The translations under genes were made by a program, and so were the position numbers. From NCBI GenBank assembly GCA_027886175.1, contig JAJNNQ010000075.1:86035001-86099000 (forward strand): a stretch of DNA of 64,000 bases, in the 5' to 3' direction. Of the stretch, positions 1-10,940 are shown piece by piece. Within the stretch, counting starts at the first letter, position 1. Each line of letters opens with the position of its first letter. The notes beneath the pieces are model-generated. The model did no database searches. It saw only the letters and a list, made by a program, of their open reading frames with translations, and was not told where the DNA came from. The DNA is from Phylloscopus collybita (taxonomy: Eukaryota > Chordata > Aves > Passeriformes > Phylloscopidae).

Positions 1-2224
1 GACTGCAGCCATACCCACTCTATTTCCAGGGGAGGGACCGATGCCATCCCTCTCAGTTGCTTTTCTCATACCTGGACTTTAAAAGATTTTTCTTCAGGTT
101 TTTCTCCACTTCAGTGAATAATTAGATATTTCTAATTGTCTCCTAGCAGAACTAAGGTAATTTAAATATAAATGTATATAAAGACTATGTTTAGTTGCCT
201 GTGTATTTATTTGCTTCTACATACATGTCTTCTATAAGTAAATATATGTATGCCTTACATTTATATAAGATACAGAAATCAGTAGGCACATAAACACATA
301 CACAGTCACATTCACCAACCTAAAGGAAAATTATTCAAAAGTGCGGTTAGGTTACTCAGTCCCTCTAGGAAACACCTCAGCTTCACAGTTTCAGCCTTGA
401 GTGCCCACAGTTAGGTCTTACAGCAACAGCTCTGAAAATCAGGGCCTTCCATTGTTATGTTTGTGCTTATGCATACAGAAGGACTGATTTACATACCTAA
501 TATCAGGCCTCTAATTTTCAAAAATTTGCGGCCTGAAGAGACAATCCAGTGTTTCCAGTTATACTGCCCCCAGGGGCACTTCTGTACCAAGCACATCATC
601 CAGTCACCTTGAAGGGATGTCAAAGCATTGCAAGTTGTTGACAGCCCATCTCAAAAACCTCTGCCTTCTGTAATAAAGAGACCTCCCAATTCCCAAATAT
701 ACTCAAAGCAATAAAATTTTTGAACATCCCATATAAAGTTGATAATGGAGCACCTATCACAAAAGACAAAAAAAGAAGAGGAAATGAGATTATATTTCCC
801 ATCCTGGCATCTGCATTAAGCTCAATAGCTGCTTATTTCTACTATAATTGTGCCAAAGTCATTTTGAATTTCTTTTTTTTATGCACCTTGCTCTGAAGCT
901 GAGATGTTTTGGGAAAAACAATGCACAAGACAGTACTTAAATGCAGTGGCAACATCTTACCAGTTGCAACTAATGATGTCAGAGGAGGTCAGGTGGGCAC
1001 AGAAGTATGAACTGTCCTTACATTTGTACACTTTTTGAGTGGTAAATAGCACCCAGGAGAACTGAGGTCTTCCTAGGACAGTAGGAACATAGAACACTAG
1101 GACAAAAGAATGTCTTTTTTCCTGACACCTTAATTCTCTTTGCTTTCAAGCTCTTCCTCAGCCCTTGCCTTTTCTTTTTCTGCAAAAGGAGAACACGGTG
1201 CTAGGGGAAGTCAGCTTGCAGCAGCACTGGATCATGGGAGAGCCTGCACAAGCCACCTCCAGGCACTTCTATAAGTACCTCTTTTCTACAGTTGTGCTGC
1301 TCTATTCTTGTAGAGCCATGGAGCAAGATGCTTGGGGTGGATTTGTTGGCAGATCAGTAGGGAATCATAATATTCCTGCCAAATTCATTTTCTCATGTGA
1401 CCTAAGCTTGACTTAGAACATGGATTTCCTACAGAGACAAGTTTGAGCAGTGCCAGGAATTTGAAAGCCAGGTGGTCTGCAAAGCTTCTCCCCAGGCTCT
1501 GAGATCCTATTTCCTTGCGTCATTCTTTCCAGACAGCATAGAGTGCGGGCTGGGGTGCTCACAGCAAACTGAGTCCTCAAAACCAATGCAATTGCTCCTT
1601 CCCACCACCATAATCCTCTGCAATGAGACTGTTAGAGAAGTAGGAGGAAAGATGAGCACGTTTTCTGCTAGGAAACAGATTCAGACAGGCTTTGACCAAG
1701 AATGCTAGTGAAACTTCTCTCTGCCAGAAGAAACTCTAAAAAAAATAAAATCCCACTTTTTCATCTTGGCAGCATCCAAATCTGGCTTAGCTAGTCCAAA
1801 CTGTCATGTCCTTGCTAACTCAGAAAGCCTATATTTGCCTATTTGGAAAGGAAAGCTATCACACAAAGGCAGATAGGCTTTTCTGAAGAAAGCTATCCAT
1901 AGGCTCAATGATCTTGGGACAAGAAGGTCTGCACATTAATTTTGGATGTCTAGCAATCTGCGAACTAGGAATACCGTATGGCTCTGATCCATACTGACTT
2001 CTATTAAGGAAACAAAAGCTAGAATGGGCTGGAAATTCTCCCAGATGATGATCTCTGAATATCCATTGAGAAAAAGCAGCCTACCCTAATATATTACTTG
2101 CCTCATCATATTTTGCCTAAGAAACTATCATTAAAGAAAATATGTTTGGCTCCCTGAGGAGGTACAATAGCAGTGTTAGCATTGCAATGGGATATCAGAC
2201 CAGGACCTGGACCAAATATCACAG
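1..2224. other. 5' intergenic DNA, nothing recognised
   Basis: AT-rich sequence with only short chance open frames on both strands. In mammals the next gene on this side would be F13A1, but no transglutaminase exon is visible. Confidence 0.6.
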
Positions 2225-2485
2225 TCACAGAATGGTTAAGGCTGGAAGGCACCACTGGAGGTCATCTAGTCCAACCTGCCTGATCAAGCACAACCCCCCA
2301 CAACACACTATCCAGGACTCTGTCCAAATGGTTTTTGAGATCTACAGAGAAAGAGACTCCTCAGTTTCTCTGGGCAATCTGTTCTAATGCCCAGTCACTC
2401 AAAAAGTAAAGAAACTTCCTGTACATCAGTTTCTGCCTGTTGCCTCTGTCCTACTCCTTGGCATCACTGAGAGAAGCTGCTTTTC
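2225..2485 (-). mobile_element. CR1 LINE 3' fragment
   Basis: The + strand begins TCACAGAATGGTTAAGGCTG and continues with GTCATCTAGTCCAACC, the reverse complement of the CR1 3' end (GGTTGGAC...GATCAT...AACC...ATTCTGTGA). The remainder (squeezed codons of the terminal reverse-transcriptase region and 3' UTR) follows the usual CR1 order. It is truncated at its 5' end, as CR1 copies usually are. The inner boundary is approximate. Confidence 0.85.
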
Positions 2486-5400
2486 TCACTGATTTGTCTC
2501 AGCATAAACCAGGAGTAATGCACAGATTACAGCTGTCTGCTTCTGGACTTCTTAAACTTCTCGTACAGCTACGGAAGGATCCATGACACAGAGCAGGGAG
2601 TCGCAGCCTCATCCTAAAATGGCTTCTGTCATTCTCTCCCGAAACATTACAGAAGTGGCAATGGTCCATCACACCAATTATAGATATAATCCCATATCTA
2701 TAATTGCTGCCTTGTTGGCAAATTCCTGTCACAGATTGCACTCAGTTCTATCCCACCCTCACATCAGATGCAATCCACACCAACCTGTGCCTGCTGGAGC
2801 GCCTGGCTGAGGTAGCAGGATGGAGAATAGCTCGCTGCACTGGCACTCTTGGGAGACAGAGAACTCAAACTTTGGCAAGTCTGAACCCTGCACCTCAGCT
2901 GAAGCCACCCCTGTATCACCTCTGTTTCTTGAGGGCTCAAGGAAGGGATGGATGCAGCATGTCCTTCTCCTCCACTCTCTCACACTCCCCCACTTTTTTT
3001 CTGTCTGCCTTAGATGCAGTCGCAGCAGCCAAGCTCTCCCTGCACAATTACAAAAATGCTCAACATGGAGGGAGTGAAGTCTTCCATTGAAGCAGCATTT
3101 GAAACAGCACAAGTCACTGAGAAAGCAACGTCCCTATTGTGCTATTGGCTAGGGGACAGTCAGAAAACCTGTGTTCCTACAGACCGAGAACAGCTGGATA
3201 AACTCAGGAACAACTTTGCTGAGAGCAACTGCAAACTCCCTCCGCACACTTCGGGAAGAATGTAGCTGGGACAGTGTCAGCAGAAATTCATTTGCATCAG
3301 ACTCACAGCTTTCTGGCAGTAGGCTGACCAGTCTGAAATTCACTCCTTAAATCCATGAGAATCTAGTTTAAACTCAGTCTTTCTTCAGCTGTAGTTCCTC
3401 TGCCTCCTTTTTTTTAGTGTGCATCCAAACAAATCCAACATCCCCACCCACCAGTCAGAAAGGAGAGGAGAAACACAGGTTAGGGAACAATCAGGTACCA
3501 AAAGGGAACAAATGGCATAGTAGGTCAATGAAATCCCAGATTATTCCCTAATTTAAGCCCTGCTTTCTTGCCTGGAAGGGCTGAGCTCCTTGTTCACAAT
3601 GTCTGTTGCTGGTAAGAGAATTCCACTTTCAATTGCTCTCGTTTTTGCAGTTCTCTCTCTGAAATGACTACTTTACATATCTCCCAGCACATGATTATGA
3701 GACCATTTTTAAAGATTGCACATCAGGCCTCTGTGGAAATCAATTGGATCATTTTAGGGAAGGAAGACTATCAGTGGCAGGTGATCCAGAAGCACAAAAG
3801 CAGCTATTTTGGACATTTATCCCCGCTTGCAGATGACTGTTCAGTCCAAAATCCTGCTGAGTTGCCAAGTTCCCCAACACAATACTTGTGCGACTATGAA
3901 ATTCCACACCACTGCACTGTGTGCATTGGCTGTAGATGCTTGATACCCATAGATATCACTTCCTGCCCTGTTGAGTCACCTGCAAACAGAATTTGTCTGA
4001 AGAGCCAGAAACTCTGCTCCTTAGATCAAACATTAACTAGCCCTTGGCAGAGTCTGCTCTGTCACAAGATCCCAGGGCATATTATGAAAGGAGTGTCTGG
4101 ACACTGCTGAGCATTTCCTAGGCAGGAAATTGAGCTTATTCTACAGAGTCACTTTCCCATAAACACAGAGGAAGCTGCATTAGCCAAGATGGAGAAGCAC
4201 TTCCACCAGGAATGGAGAACCACTTCCACCAGAGTTGCAAAAATGGATGGATACCACATGCAACTGCCCTGGTATGCTGTTCCTTACTGCCTAAGGTGCA
4301 CTGATCTGCATTGATCCAAAATTACACTCCAGCACCTCAGTGTTGGCAAACAAATTCAGTCTGTCCAGGAGGGCCACTGGGTTTTGACAGAGGCCATTGA
4401 TCCACTGTGATCCTGATTCAACACCAATTTAAACATATATTGCCTGGCTGAAGACCCGCTCACGAGCACTGTCATGAGGTAAGACAAGGAGAGACTGACT
4501 TCTGATATAATGACACCTGCCAAGTTCATGCTAAACCAGAGGCTGTTTCCATACCTAATTGAAGGTACCTCACTAAAGCCATGCACTGAGAGCCAGTTCA
4601 CAGAAGGGAAAATATAGCAGTGTGAAACACCTTTTCTTACTCCTTTGAGGTTGAGGTTTCAAGGCTTCTCCCATTCTGAGCTCCATCTGAACAGAATGTC
4701 ACCTCCAAGGCAGGTCAGAGCTCTTAGCCCAGGAGAAGTCCCCACGTTTTGAGCTCCATCTCTGAAGAAGTAAAAAAGTCCTTTAACCTATACAGGCTAT
4801 TCTGGAAGTGGAGCTTTCTTCTCCTTGCATGCTTGGTCTTGGTGCTGAGAAAATTCCTCTTCTGGTAAGGCACATTTCCACAATATTATACCAGCACTTT
4901 CATAAGAAGCTTTGAATTCAGTGAAGTGGTATTTTCTAAGGAGAACAGTATCCACTAGAAAATTCCCACCCACCTCAAAACCTAACTGCCGCAGCAATAA
5001 TTCTGCACAGCTACTGAGACTGGTTGGTGGAACTGAGGAGACGAGAGGCAGAAATAAATGAATACTTTTTTCTTTGCAGCAAAGCTGTTTTTGCCGCTTT
5101 TATCCTGACTCTAATTTTGACATGATTCCAAGGCCAGAATTCCTTTTCAGCCCTAGACCACATACATTTGCATCATGAACATGAGATGTAAACCCCAAAT
5201 AAATGTATGCATGTGTCATGTCTACGCTCTGTATTATTAAGTCTGCTTTCCTCCTTCCCATTCCCTTATGCAAAGGTGCACACCGGGGACAAGTTGACAA
5301 ACATGACAATGCTAGTCCAAGAATAACATCACAAACTCTCAGTCAATCTCACTTGTCATGGACATATGTCACCTTAGGTGCATCACAAGTGTGACTGTCC

Positions 5401-5498
5401 TCTCCAGACAGCACCAGAACAAACTTATCCTACATTTTGTCCTTGCATGCAAACAAATGACAGAGGGATAGTATATGAAACTTCCCTCCTGCTCTAGG
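2486..5498. other. Intergenic DNA with a 23-bp tandem duplication
   Basis: No gene recognised. A + strand frame at 3664-4110 (148 codons) has no known similarity and a random-looking composition. A near-perfect 23-bp direct repeat lies at 4189-4234. Confidence 0.5.
4189..4234. repeat. Two-copy 23-bp tandem repeat
   Basis: ATGGAGAAGCACTTCCACCA (4189) recurs as ATGGAGAACCACTTCCACCA (4212), so the two adjacent 23-bp units differ at about two positions. This is a simple local duplication. Confidence 0.8.
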
Positions 5499-5930
5499 AT
5501 CACGGAATGGTTTGGGGAAAGTTTAAAGTCATCCAGTCCAATGCCTTGCAATAAGCAGGTACATCTTCAACAGGATCAGGTTGCTCAGAGCTAGATCTAA
5601 CCTGACCTTAAATGTTTCCAGCTCTTTGGGCTACTTGCTCCAGTGTTTTACCAACCTCATCATAAAAACCCTTTTCCCTTATACTTAATCTAAATTTACT
5701 CTTATAGTTTCAAAGCAATAATGCTCATTCCTACAGACATAATTAAAAACCCTGCTCCCATATTTCTTGTAAGCCCTCTTTAACTATTGGTAAGATTCTG
5801 CAATAAGATGTCCCTGGAACTTTTTCTTCCTCAGGCTGAACAACTCTGTCAGCCTTTCTTCAGGTGTCTTCTTTCTTCTTTCAGAGGTGTTAGATGCCTC
5901 TGATCATTTCTGTGGCCCTCCCCTCAAGAT
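5499..5930 (-). mobile_element. Old CR1 LINE 3' fragment
   Basis: The + strand starts ATCACGGAATGGTTTGGGGA, then CATCCAGTCCAATGCC, and later has CCTCAGGCTGAACAACTC and CCTCTGATCATTTCTGTGGC. These are diverged complements of CR1 3' UTR and C-terminal reverse-transcriptase sequence (GAGTTGTTCAGCCTGAGG). It is 5'-truncated and more diverged than the 2225 and 44077 copies. Confidence 0.82.
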
Positions 5931-8342
5931 GAGGAACATAGCTGCTTCATGACAGCAGCCTAATTCCACCATTTTTTCCATGGTTTTTAATGAGAGGGAA
6001 GGGCTTTACACTACACACATCTATTACAGCTGCACAGCGTAAGGTGTGTATGTTGGTGCAAGCACACACCCTCTCCATTTGGCAGCAGATGAGCCAGGAA
6101 ACTTTAGTCTGTCACACAGACTGTAGACTCCAGATGGAGTCCTGAAAAGTTGCAACAACACACAAACTTAGTTTTCTGAACATTTAATATAAACTACAAA
6201 GAGAAGAAAATTCTTTCCTTTTCTGCACACTACTCACTACTCCCTTTTCCTTAAAGCTTTAATTTTAAAATGAGCTGTTAAAATTAAGAAGGTAGCTAAC
6301 AGAGTAGTCTGCTACTATATAAGGCAAAAAGTGAAATCAAAACCTGACCTGTATAACACCATGTGGACTTATGCTATATATTCCAAACAGCACAGTGTTC
6401 CATGAAGAACACACAGTTCTAAAAAGCAGTTCAGCCCCAGGCACCCACTAAGGGTTTGTGCTAAGAGCATGCCAGGACTCAGCTCTGCAGTGGTTACAAA
6501 AATCACAGAACATCAACCCTCTCTGAAAGTCCTGCTTGCATCAAATTTTGTCACTTTGCAACACTCTCCGCCCCTTGGCTTGGTCTTGGAGCACTTGAAA
6601 AGACAAGGGGTGATTGGAGTAGTTGGGTTTCCACCCCAGGTGCTGGGTTGGCAGCTAAGGGCTGGTGGATCTCAGAAACTTTCATGCCCTATGGAAGGAA
6701 GAAGCCTTGAGGGCCTCAGGCTCCAGTGGTCTCTGCTCCTTGCAGGGCTCAGAAGGTGCATGAGCCCCATCAAGCACACTGCTGAGCACCTCAAACATCC
6801 CCAGCACCAGAAATCTCAGGAAACAAAACTCACCTTCTCTCAGGTACAGTTGGAAAGGGGGTAAGGGGATGGCATATTAGCTTGTATTGCATTTCTGGGT
6901 CCTGTTCTTTTTGAACTAAAATATTAAATACACTATTACAGGCACAGTAGGAAAATTTTACTTTTTTGGAGAGAAAAGGTATCACCTTTGGAAAGTCTTA
7001 TCTGTTTGCTGAGAAATTTTCTCTCATTGTCTTTGACTAGAAGGAGTTCCATGCTGAGAATTATGAGGCAGAAAGCTTTTGTTCAGAGCAAATTGCAAGA
7101 GAAAGGAAGATAAATCAGTGAAGCTTTTAATATGAAGTTTTCCCTCTGTCAACATTTCATTGTATGAAACAGGCACACAAAGGTGCCAACAGCAAGAACA
7201 AAGGATTTTGGCTTGAAAGAACGAACCTAGACTTTGGTTAGAACCCACCTGATACTAGACTTGTTCAATAGAGAAAAAAAAAAATCCTGAAATAAAACAT
7301 GCTCTTGAGAGGAAAACCCATTGCTGAGGTGAAGTACTATCCAGGTCTACATTTGAAAAAGTTTTGCAAACACAAGTACTCTGCTGAGAGGAAAGGAAAA
7401 AAATAACACACCTATAACAATCTTGACAAAAGCCACAGTGTAGGTGCAGCTGTATGAGTGCAAGCAAGTGGCCCCTCTAGACCACCAAGCCCCATGAGTA
7501 GCTAAGCCTCTGTGGGGAACCCAGAGTAATTAAGCCATTCAAGGGCAAGGAGGCTGTGTGAGCACAAACCATCCATTTGGAGATGGAGGTGGGGGGTTTG
7601 CTAAATCAGCAATCTTGTTTCAGACAACCCAAGAACTTACAGACATTAATGTGACATTATCTGTTTGCCAGTGTGCCTTGTATCTCTTTACTCTTCCCAA
7701 TTACATTACAGATAAAATAATCTTCTTGACAGGGAACAAGAGATTTTTTTTCACTCTTTAATATGTCAAAAACATCCAGTCAAGGTCAAGTGTCTTCTAG
7801 GTATATGAAGCCACTGCCCCTCTAGGTAAATAACTCTCTTTGAAGACATTTTCAACCTGTTTATCTTCATGGTCAAAACCTGCAGTCAGGCAGATAAAGA
7901 AATACACTTGTTGGCCAGATAAGCAATGTGCCAAAACAGAATTCCCTCTGCCAGAACTGATACCACTTCATTTAGATGTAGTTTCTCATCCCACAAGCTT
8001 CGGCTGTTTGAAAGGAAAGTAGTTCTCAGAACATATGGAGTTGGTAATAAAGCTCTTTCTAGGAGATAAAAGAATACACAGGGAATTAAATGGTGAAACA
8101 GTGTCTGCATCACAAAACTTGAACCACTCCAAGTAAAATTCCCTTCCCACTGAGAAAGAACATGGTGGGACAAAGTGGAAGTGGCAGCATGGCATTCCAA
8201 AATATTAGCTATGTCATGGCTGTTTCCCCTCAGAAAGAACATTGGCTACCCAAAACCTGCTTGAGACACACATTCCAACCTCACACTCACAAAAAAAAAA
8301 ATCTTGTGACTTGTCATTTTGAGTCAGTGTCAGGAGCACTGC

Positions 8343-8376
<34 letters not shown>

Positions 8377-10480
8377 ATGAAAGAGCTGTCTTAAAAGAGC
8401 AAGAGAGAGTCTTTGCACCAGACGGGGAAACAGTGCCTGTGTATATCAGAGCTCCCAAACCCAGCTACGAAGTCGTATTTTGTTTCTGTGAAATCTACCC
8501 CTGGCTTCCTACTTCCAGTGAAGCAGGAAGACTTGCATCCCACAAGTCCAGTGTTGTTCCAGGTTCCCAGGCTGTCTGCTTGTTCTTAGATGAAAATCTC
8601 TACAAGGCAAGGCAAAGACACTGAGATATCTGCAGAGAAGCTGCCTTCTGCCAAAGAGGACTGCTTGGAGTCAGACTTCAAAAGCCATAACCAATGGCAA
8701 CACTGTTCCAATTGGATGGGCCAGTCAGAAGGAAGGCTGGTAAAGAAAAGCCCATTGTCCAGGAAAACCATTCTAGTCCAGATCAAAGTTCCATTTAACC
8801 CAGTAACTTGTTTCCAGAGTTGTGGACAAGCAGGCATGCAGAGAAGAGTAAAAGCAGGCCGAGCAAGTTTGCTTTCGCCCATGTATTTTTGCAACTTCCA
8901 ATGGTTTTCATCCCAGGAAAGGTCCTGATCCTGATTTGGTTTGTTCATTGAATGATCCCCAGTGGATCTCTCTTTGAAGCATATATCCTATCTTTTCATT
9001 TGCTTTGTTCATTGCTATTGAGCATTAGCCTAACATTTTAAGTGAAAGACCATGATTATGTCTTTCAAAAAAGAAAAAAATTATCTGGAAGTTATATTCT
9101 CAAGGTCCTGATCTGAAGTACTTTGTGTTTTGTAATATATTGCTATATACAATTTTCACTATCTTCGTAGAGCTTTGTGGGAAGAGGCTTTTATTTTATG
9201 TGATTTTAGTTTAAATGTATTACAGTAATTGTAGGCATTATTTCTCTCTAATATTCCCTTTTCAATTGCTCTTGCTTTTGTCAACTATCTGCAGGGTACA
9301 ACCCAAGTCCAGTCAAACCAGATCTGTAATTCAGATCTCATTATGTGACTCATATATGTTCCATGCCTAAGGACAGTTGCCTGGATTCTCACTCAGGCCC
9401 TGGACATAAAATTTACCAGTATGATAGCATCCAAGAATATGAAGCAAGCCTGAGCCTCATTATTTAAAGCGTGGTCTCTTGGATTGCACTGAACCGGCTT
9501 TTAAATTTAATATATCGTGGTTGAAATCTTGGCTGCCTCTTTAATCTGTGGGATTACTTTTACTACCTTCATTGAGGCCAGGATTTTGCCTGGAGAATAG
9601 CTCTACCATTCAGCATTATTTCATAATTATCTTGTTAGGTGCCTTCCTGTTTACTAAACAACATAAGTTTTCCCCTGTTCAGCTTTACTCAGTGGTAGAG
9701 CAAAAGATACTTACAGCCTTCAGAGCAAGAAAGACTGAGATGGCCAAAGGGATCTTTTACCCAGCTCTGTTGTGGTAGAGAGCCAATTTCTCCTTGTATT
9801 GAGCTCAGAGAATACTATTGCAGACATTTGCTTTAGGGTTGAATTCAGCTTGTATAATTTTTCCAGTTGGTGCTCTGTCCAGAAAAAGACCTTTCTGGCA
9901 ACTGCAGTTTGAAATTCTATCCCAGCCCTGGATCTTAAACTGAATCAGAGAATTTTACTGGAGATGAAGGAACTCTCCCTCCTTCCCTTACCGATAAATC
10001 CCTGCCATCTGCACCAGCCACTAATTTCTGCATAAAGCACAGCTTTAAAGGAGCTAGTGCAAATAACAAATGCACATTTTCACTAGAGGGCCATTAAGTA
10101 ACCAGGAAGACAGGAGGAAAAAAATTAAGTCTAGGTTTACCCGACTGGCTATACTGCTAAATTGTATATCCCCAACAACCACTGAACAAAATCAATGTAA
10201 ATGAAGGATTTAGCATAGTCAAGAAGAAAGAATTAATTCCTAAAAGTTTCAAGACTTGCTTCTGTGGTGTCAGCTTTATCAGACACACCTCCTTTCCCTC
10301 CAGACGACAGATTTGTTACTAGGAAAAACATAGAGACCAAACTGTTCATCTTCCAAAATTTGGGCTCACTTCGTGTGATTAAGATGGGGCAATTTGGATT
10401 GCAACTTCTTTTTCAGCCAGAAGGCTGCAAAATAAGCCTGTCTGAAGTCTTGTCCCAAATGCTTTGACTTCAAGAGAAGA
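5931..10480. other. Upstream intergenic DNA of LY86
   Basis: No gene recognised. It contains a 30-base A run at 8344-8373 and a CTCF-core-like ACTAGAGGGC at 10082-10091. Open frames such as 6469-6864 (+) and 8586-8948 (-) are short and unlike any family I know. Confidence 0.5.
8344..8373 (+). repeat. Poly(A) run, 30 bases
   Basis: A pure A30 homopolymer, preceded by A11 at 8291. I looked upstream for a retrocopy that could own this as a tail and recognised none, so it is listed as a mononucleotide repeat. Confidence 0.9.
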
Positions 10481-10819
10481 AACTGGCAGCAAGAGGAGAA
10501 ATAAACACATTGCTGCATTGTTCCAGCAGGCACCAAGGCAGGACTATGCCCGGCAGTGAGTAGGTGTGATTAGCTCATTTGTCATTAGTTTAACACCAAG
10601 CAGAAAGCAGAAGTCTAAGTACACGGAAACAACACCCTCCAATTCTGATTAGGCTCTTGTTTACACCACATTGCGGGAAGCTGAGGCTGCACTGGTGCAC
10701 TGAACCCTTCTGCAGGCACGGATGTTGTAAGTCCCGTGTCCCTTGGAGAAAGGAAGGAACACCTCCCCTCAGAGTGTTAGCAAGAGACAGAAGCGATCCT
10801 GCAAACTACCACCACCACC
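10481..10819 (+). promoter_or_regulatory. LY86: Candidate LY86 proximal promoter and 5' UTR
   Basis: The 340 bases before the start codon have no clear TATA box and no CpG island. Visible motifs are a Myb-type core AACTGG (10481-10486), a C/EBP-like ATTGCGGGAA (10670-10679) and an ETS/PU.1-like GAGAAAGGAAGGA (10747-10759). Chicken MD-1 is known as a Myb-inducible myeloid gene, and Myb plus C/EBP is the usual combination at such promoters. These are short motifs found by eye and the transcription start is not determined, so function is inference. Confidence 0.35.
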
Positions 10820-10940
10820 ATGAAGACATCAAATGCTCTTCTTTTCATCTTAGTCCTGCTTTACATCAATGCCAGCACAGAATGGCCTACGCACACAGTC
10901 TGCAAAGAGGACAACTTGGAAATATATTACAAAAGCTGTG
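10820..10940 (+). CDS. LY86: LY86 coding exon 1 (signal peptide and mature N-terminus)
   Basis: This exon encodes residues 1-40 plus the first base of codon 41. It opens with MKTSNALLFILVLLYINAST, a classic signal peptide, and continues EWPTHTVCKEDNLEIYYKSC. The exon ends in AGCTGTG before the donor GTGAGA. Codon 41 (Asp) is completed by exon 2. The first two structural cysteines (28 and 40) are here. The frame reads on into the intron to about 11005, but that extension has no MD-1 similarity. Confidence 0.95.

Noticed and set aside
3664..4110. 148-codon + strand open frame
   Set aside because: No similarity to any family I know and no supporting gene signals.
8344..8373. Poly(A) run as the tail of a processed pseudogene
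   Set aside because: The preceding few hundred bases match no gene I recognise and I saw no target-site duplication.
1..10819. Exons of F13A1, the mammalian neighbour on this side
   Set aside because: No translated stretch in this flank resembles factor XIII-A or any transglutaminase block.
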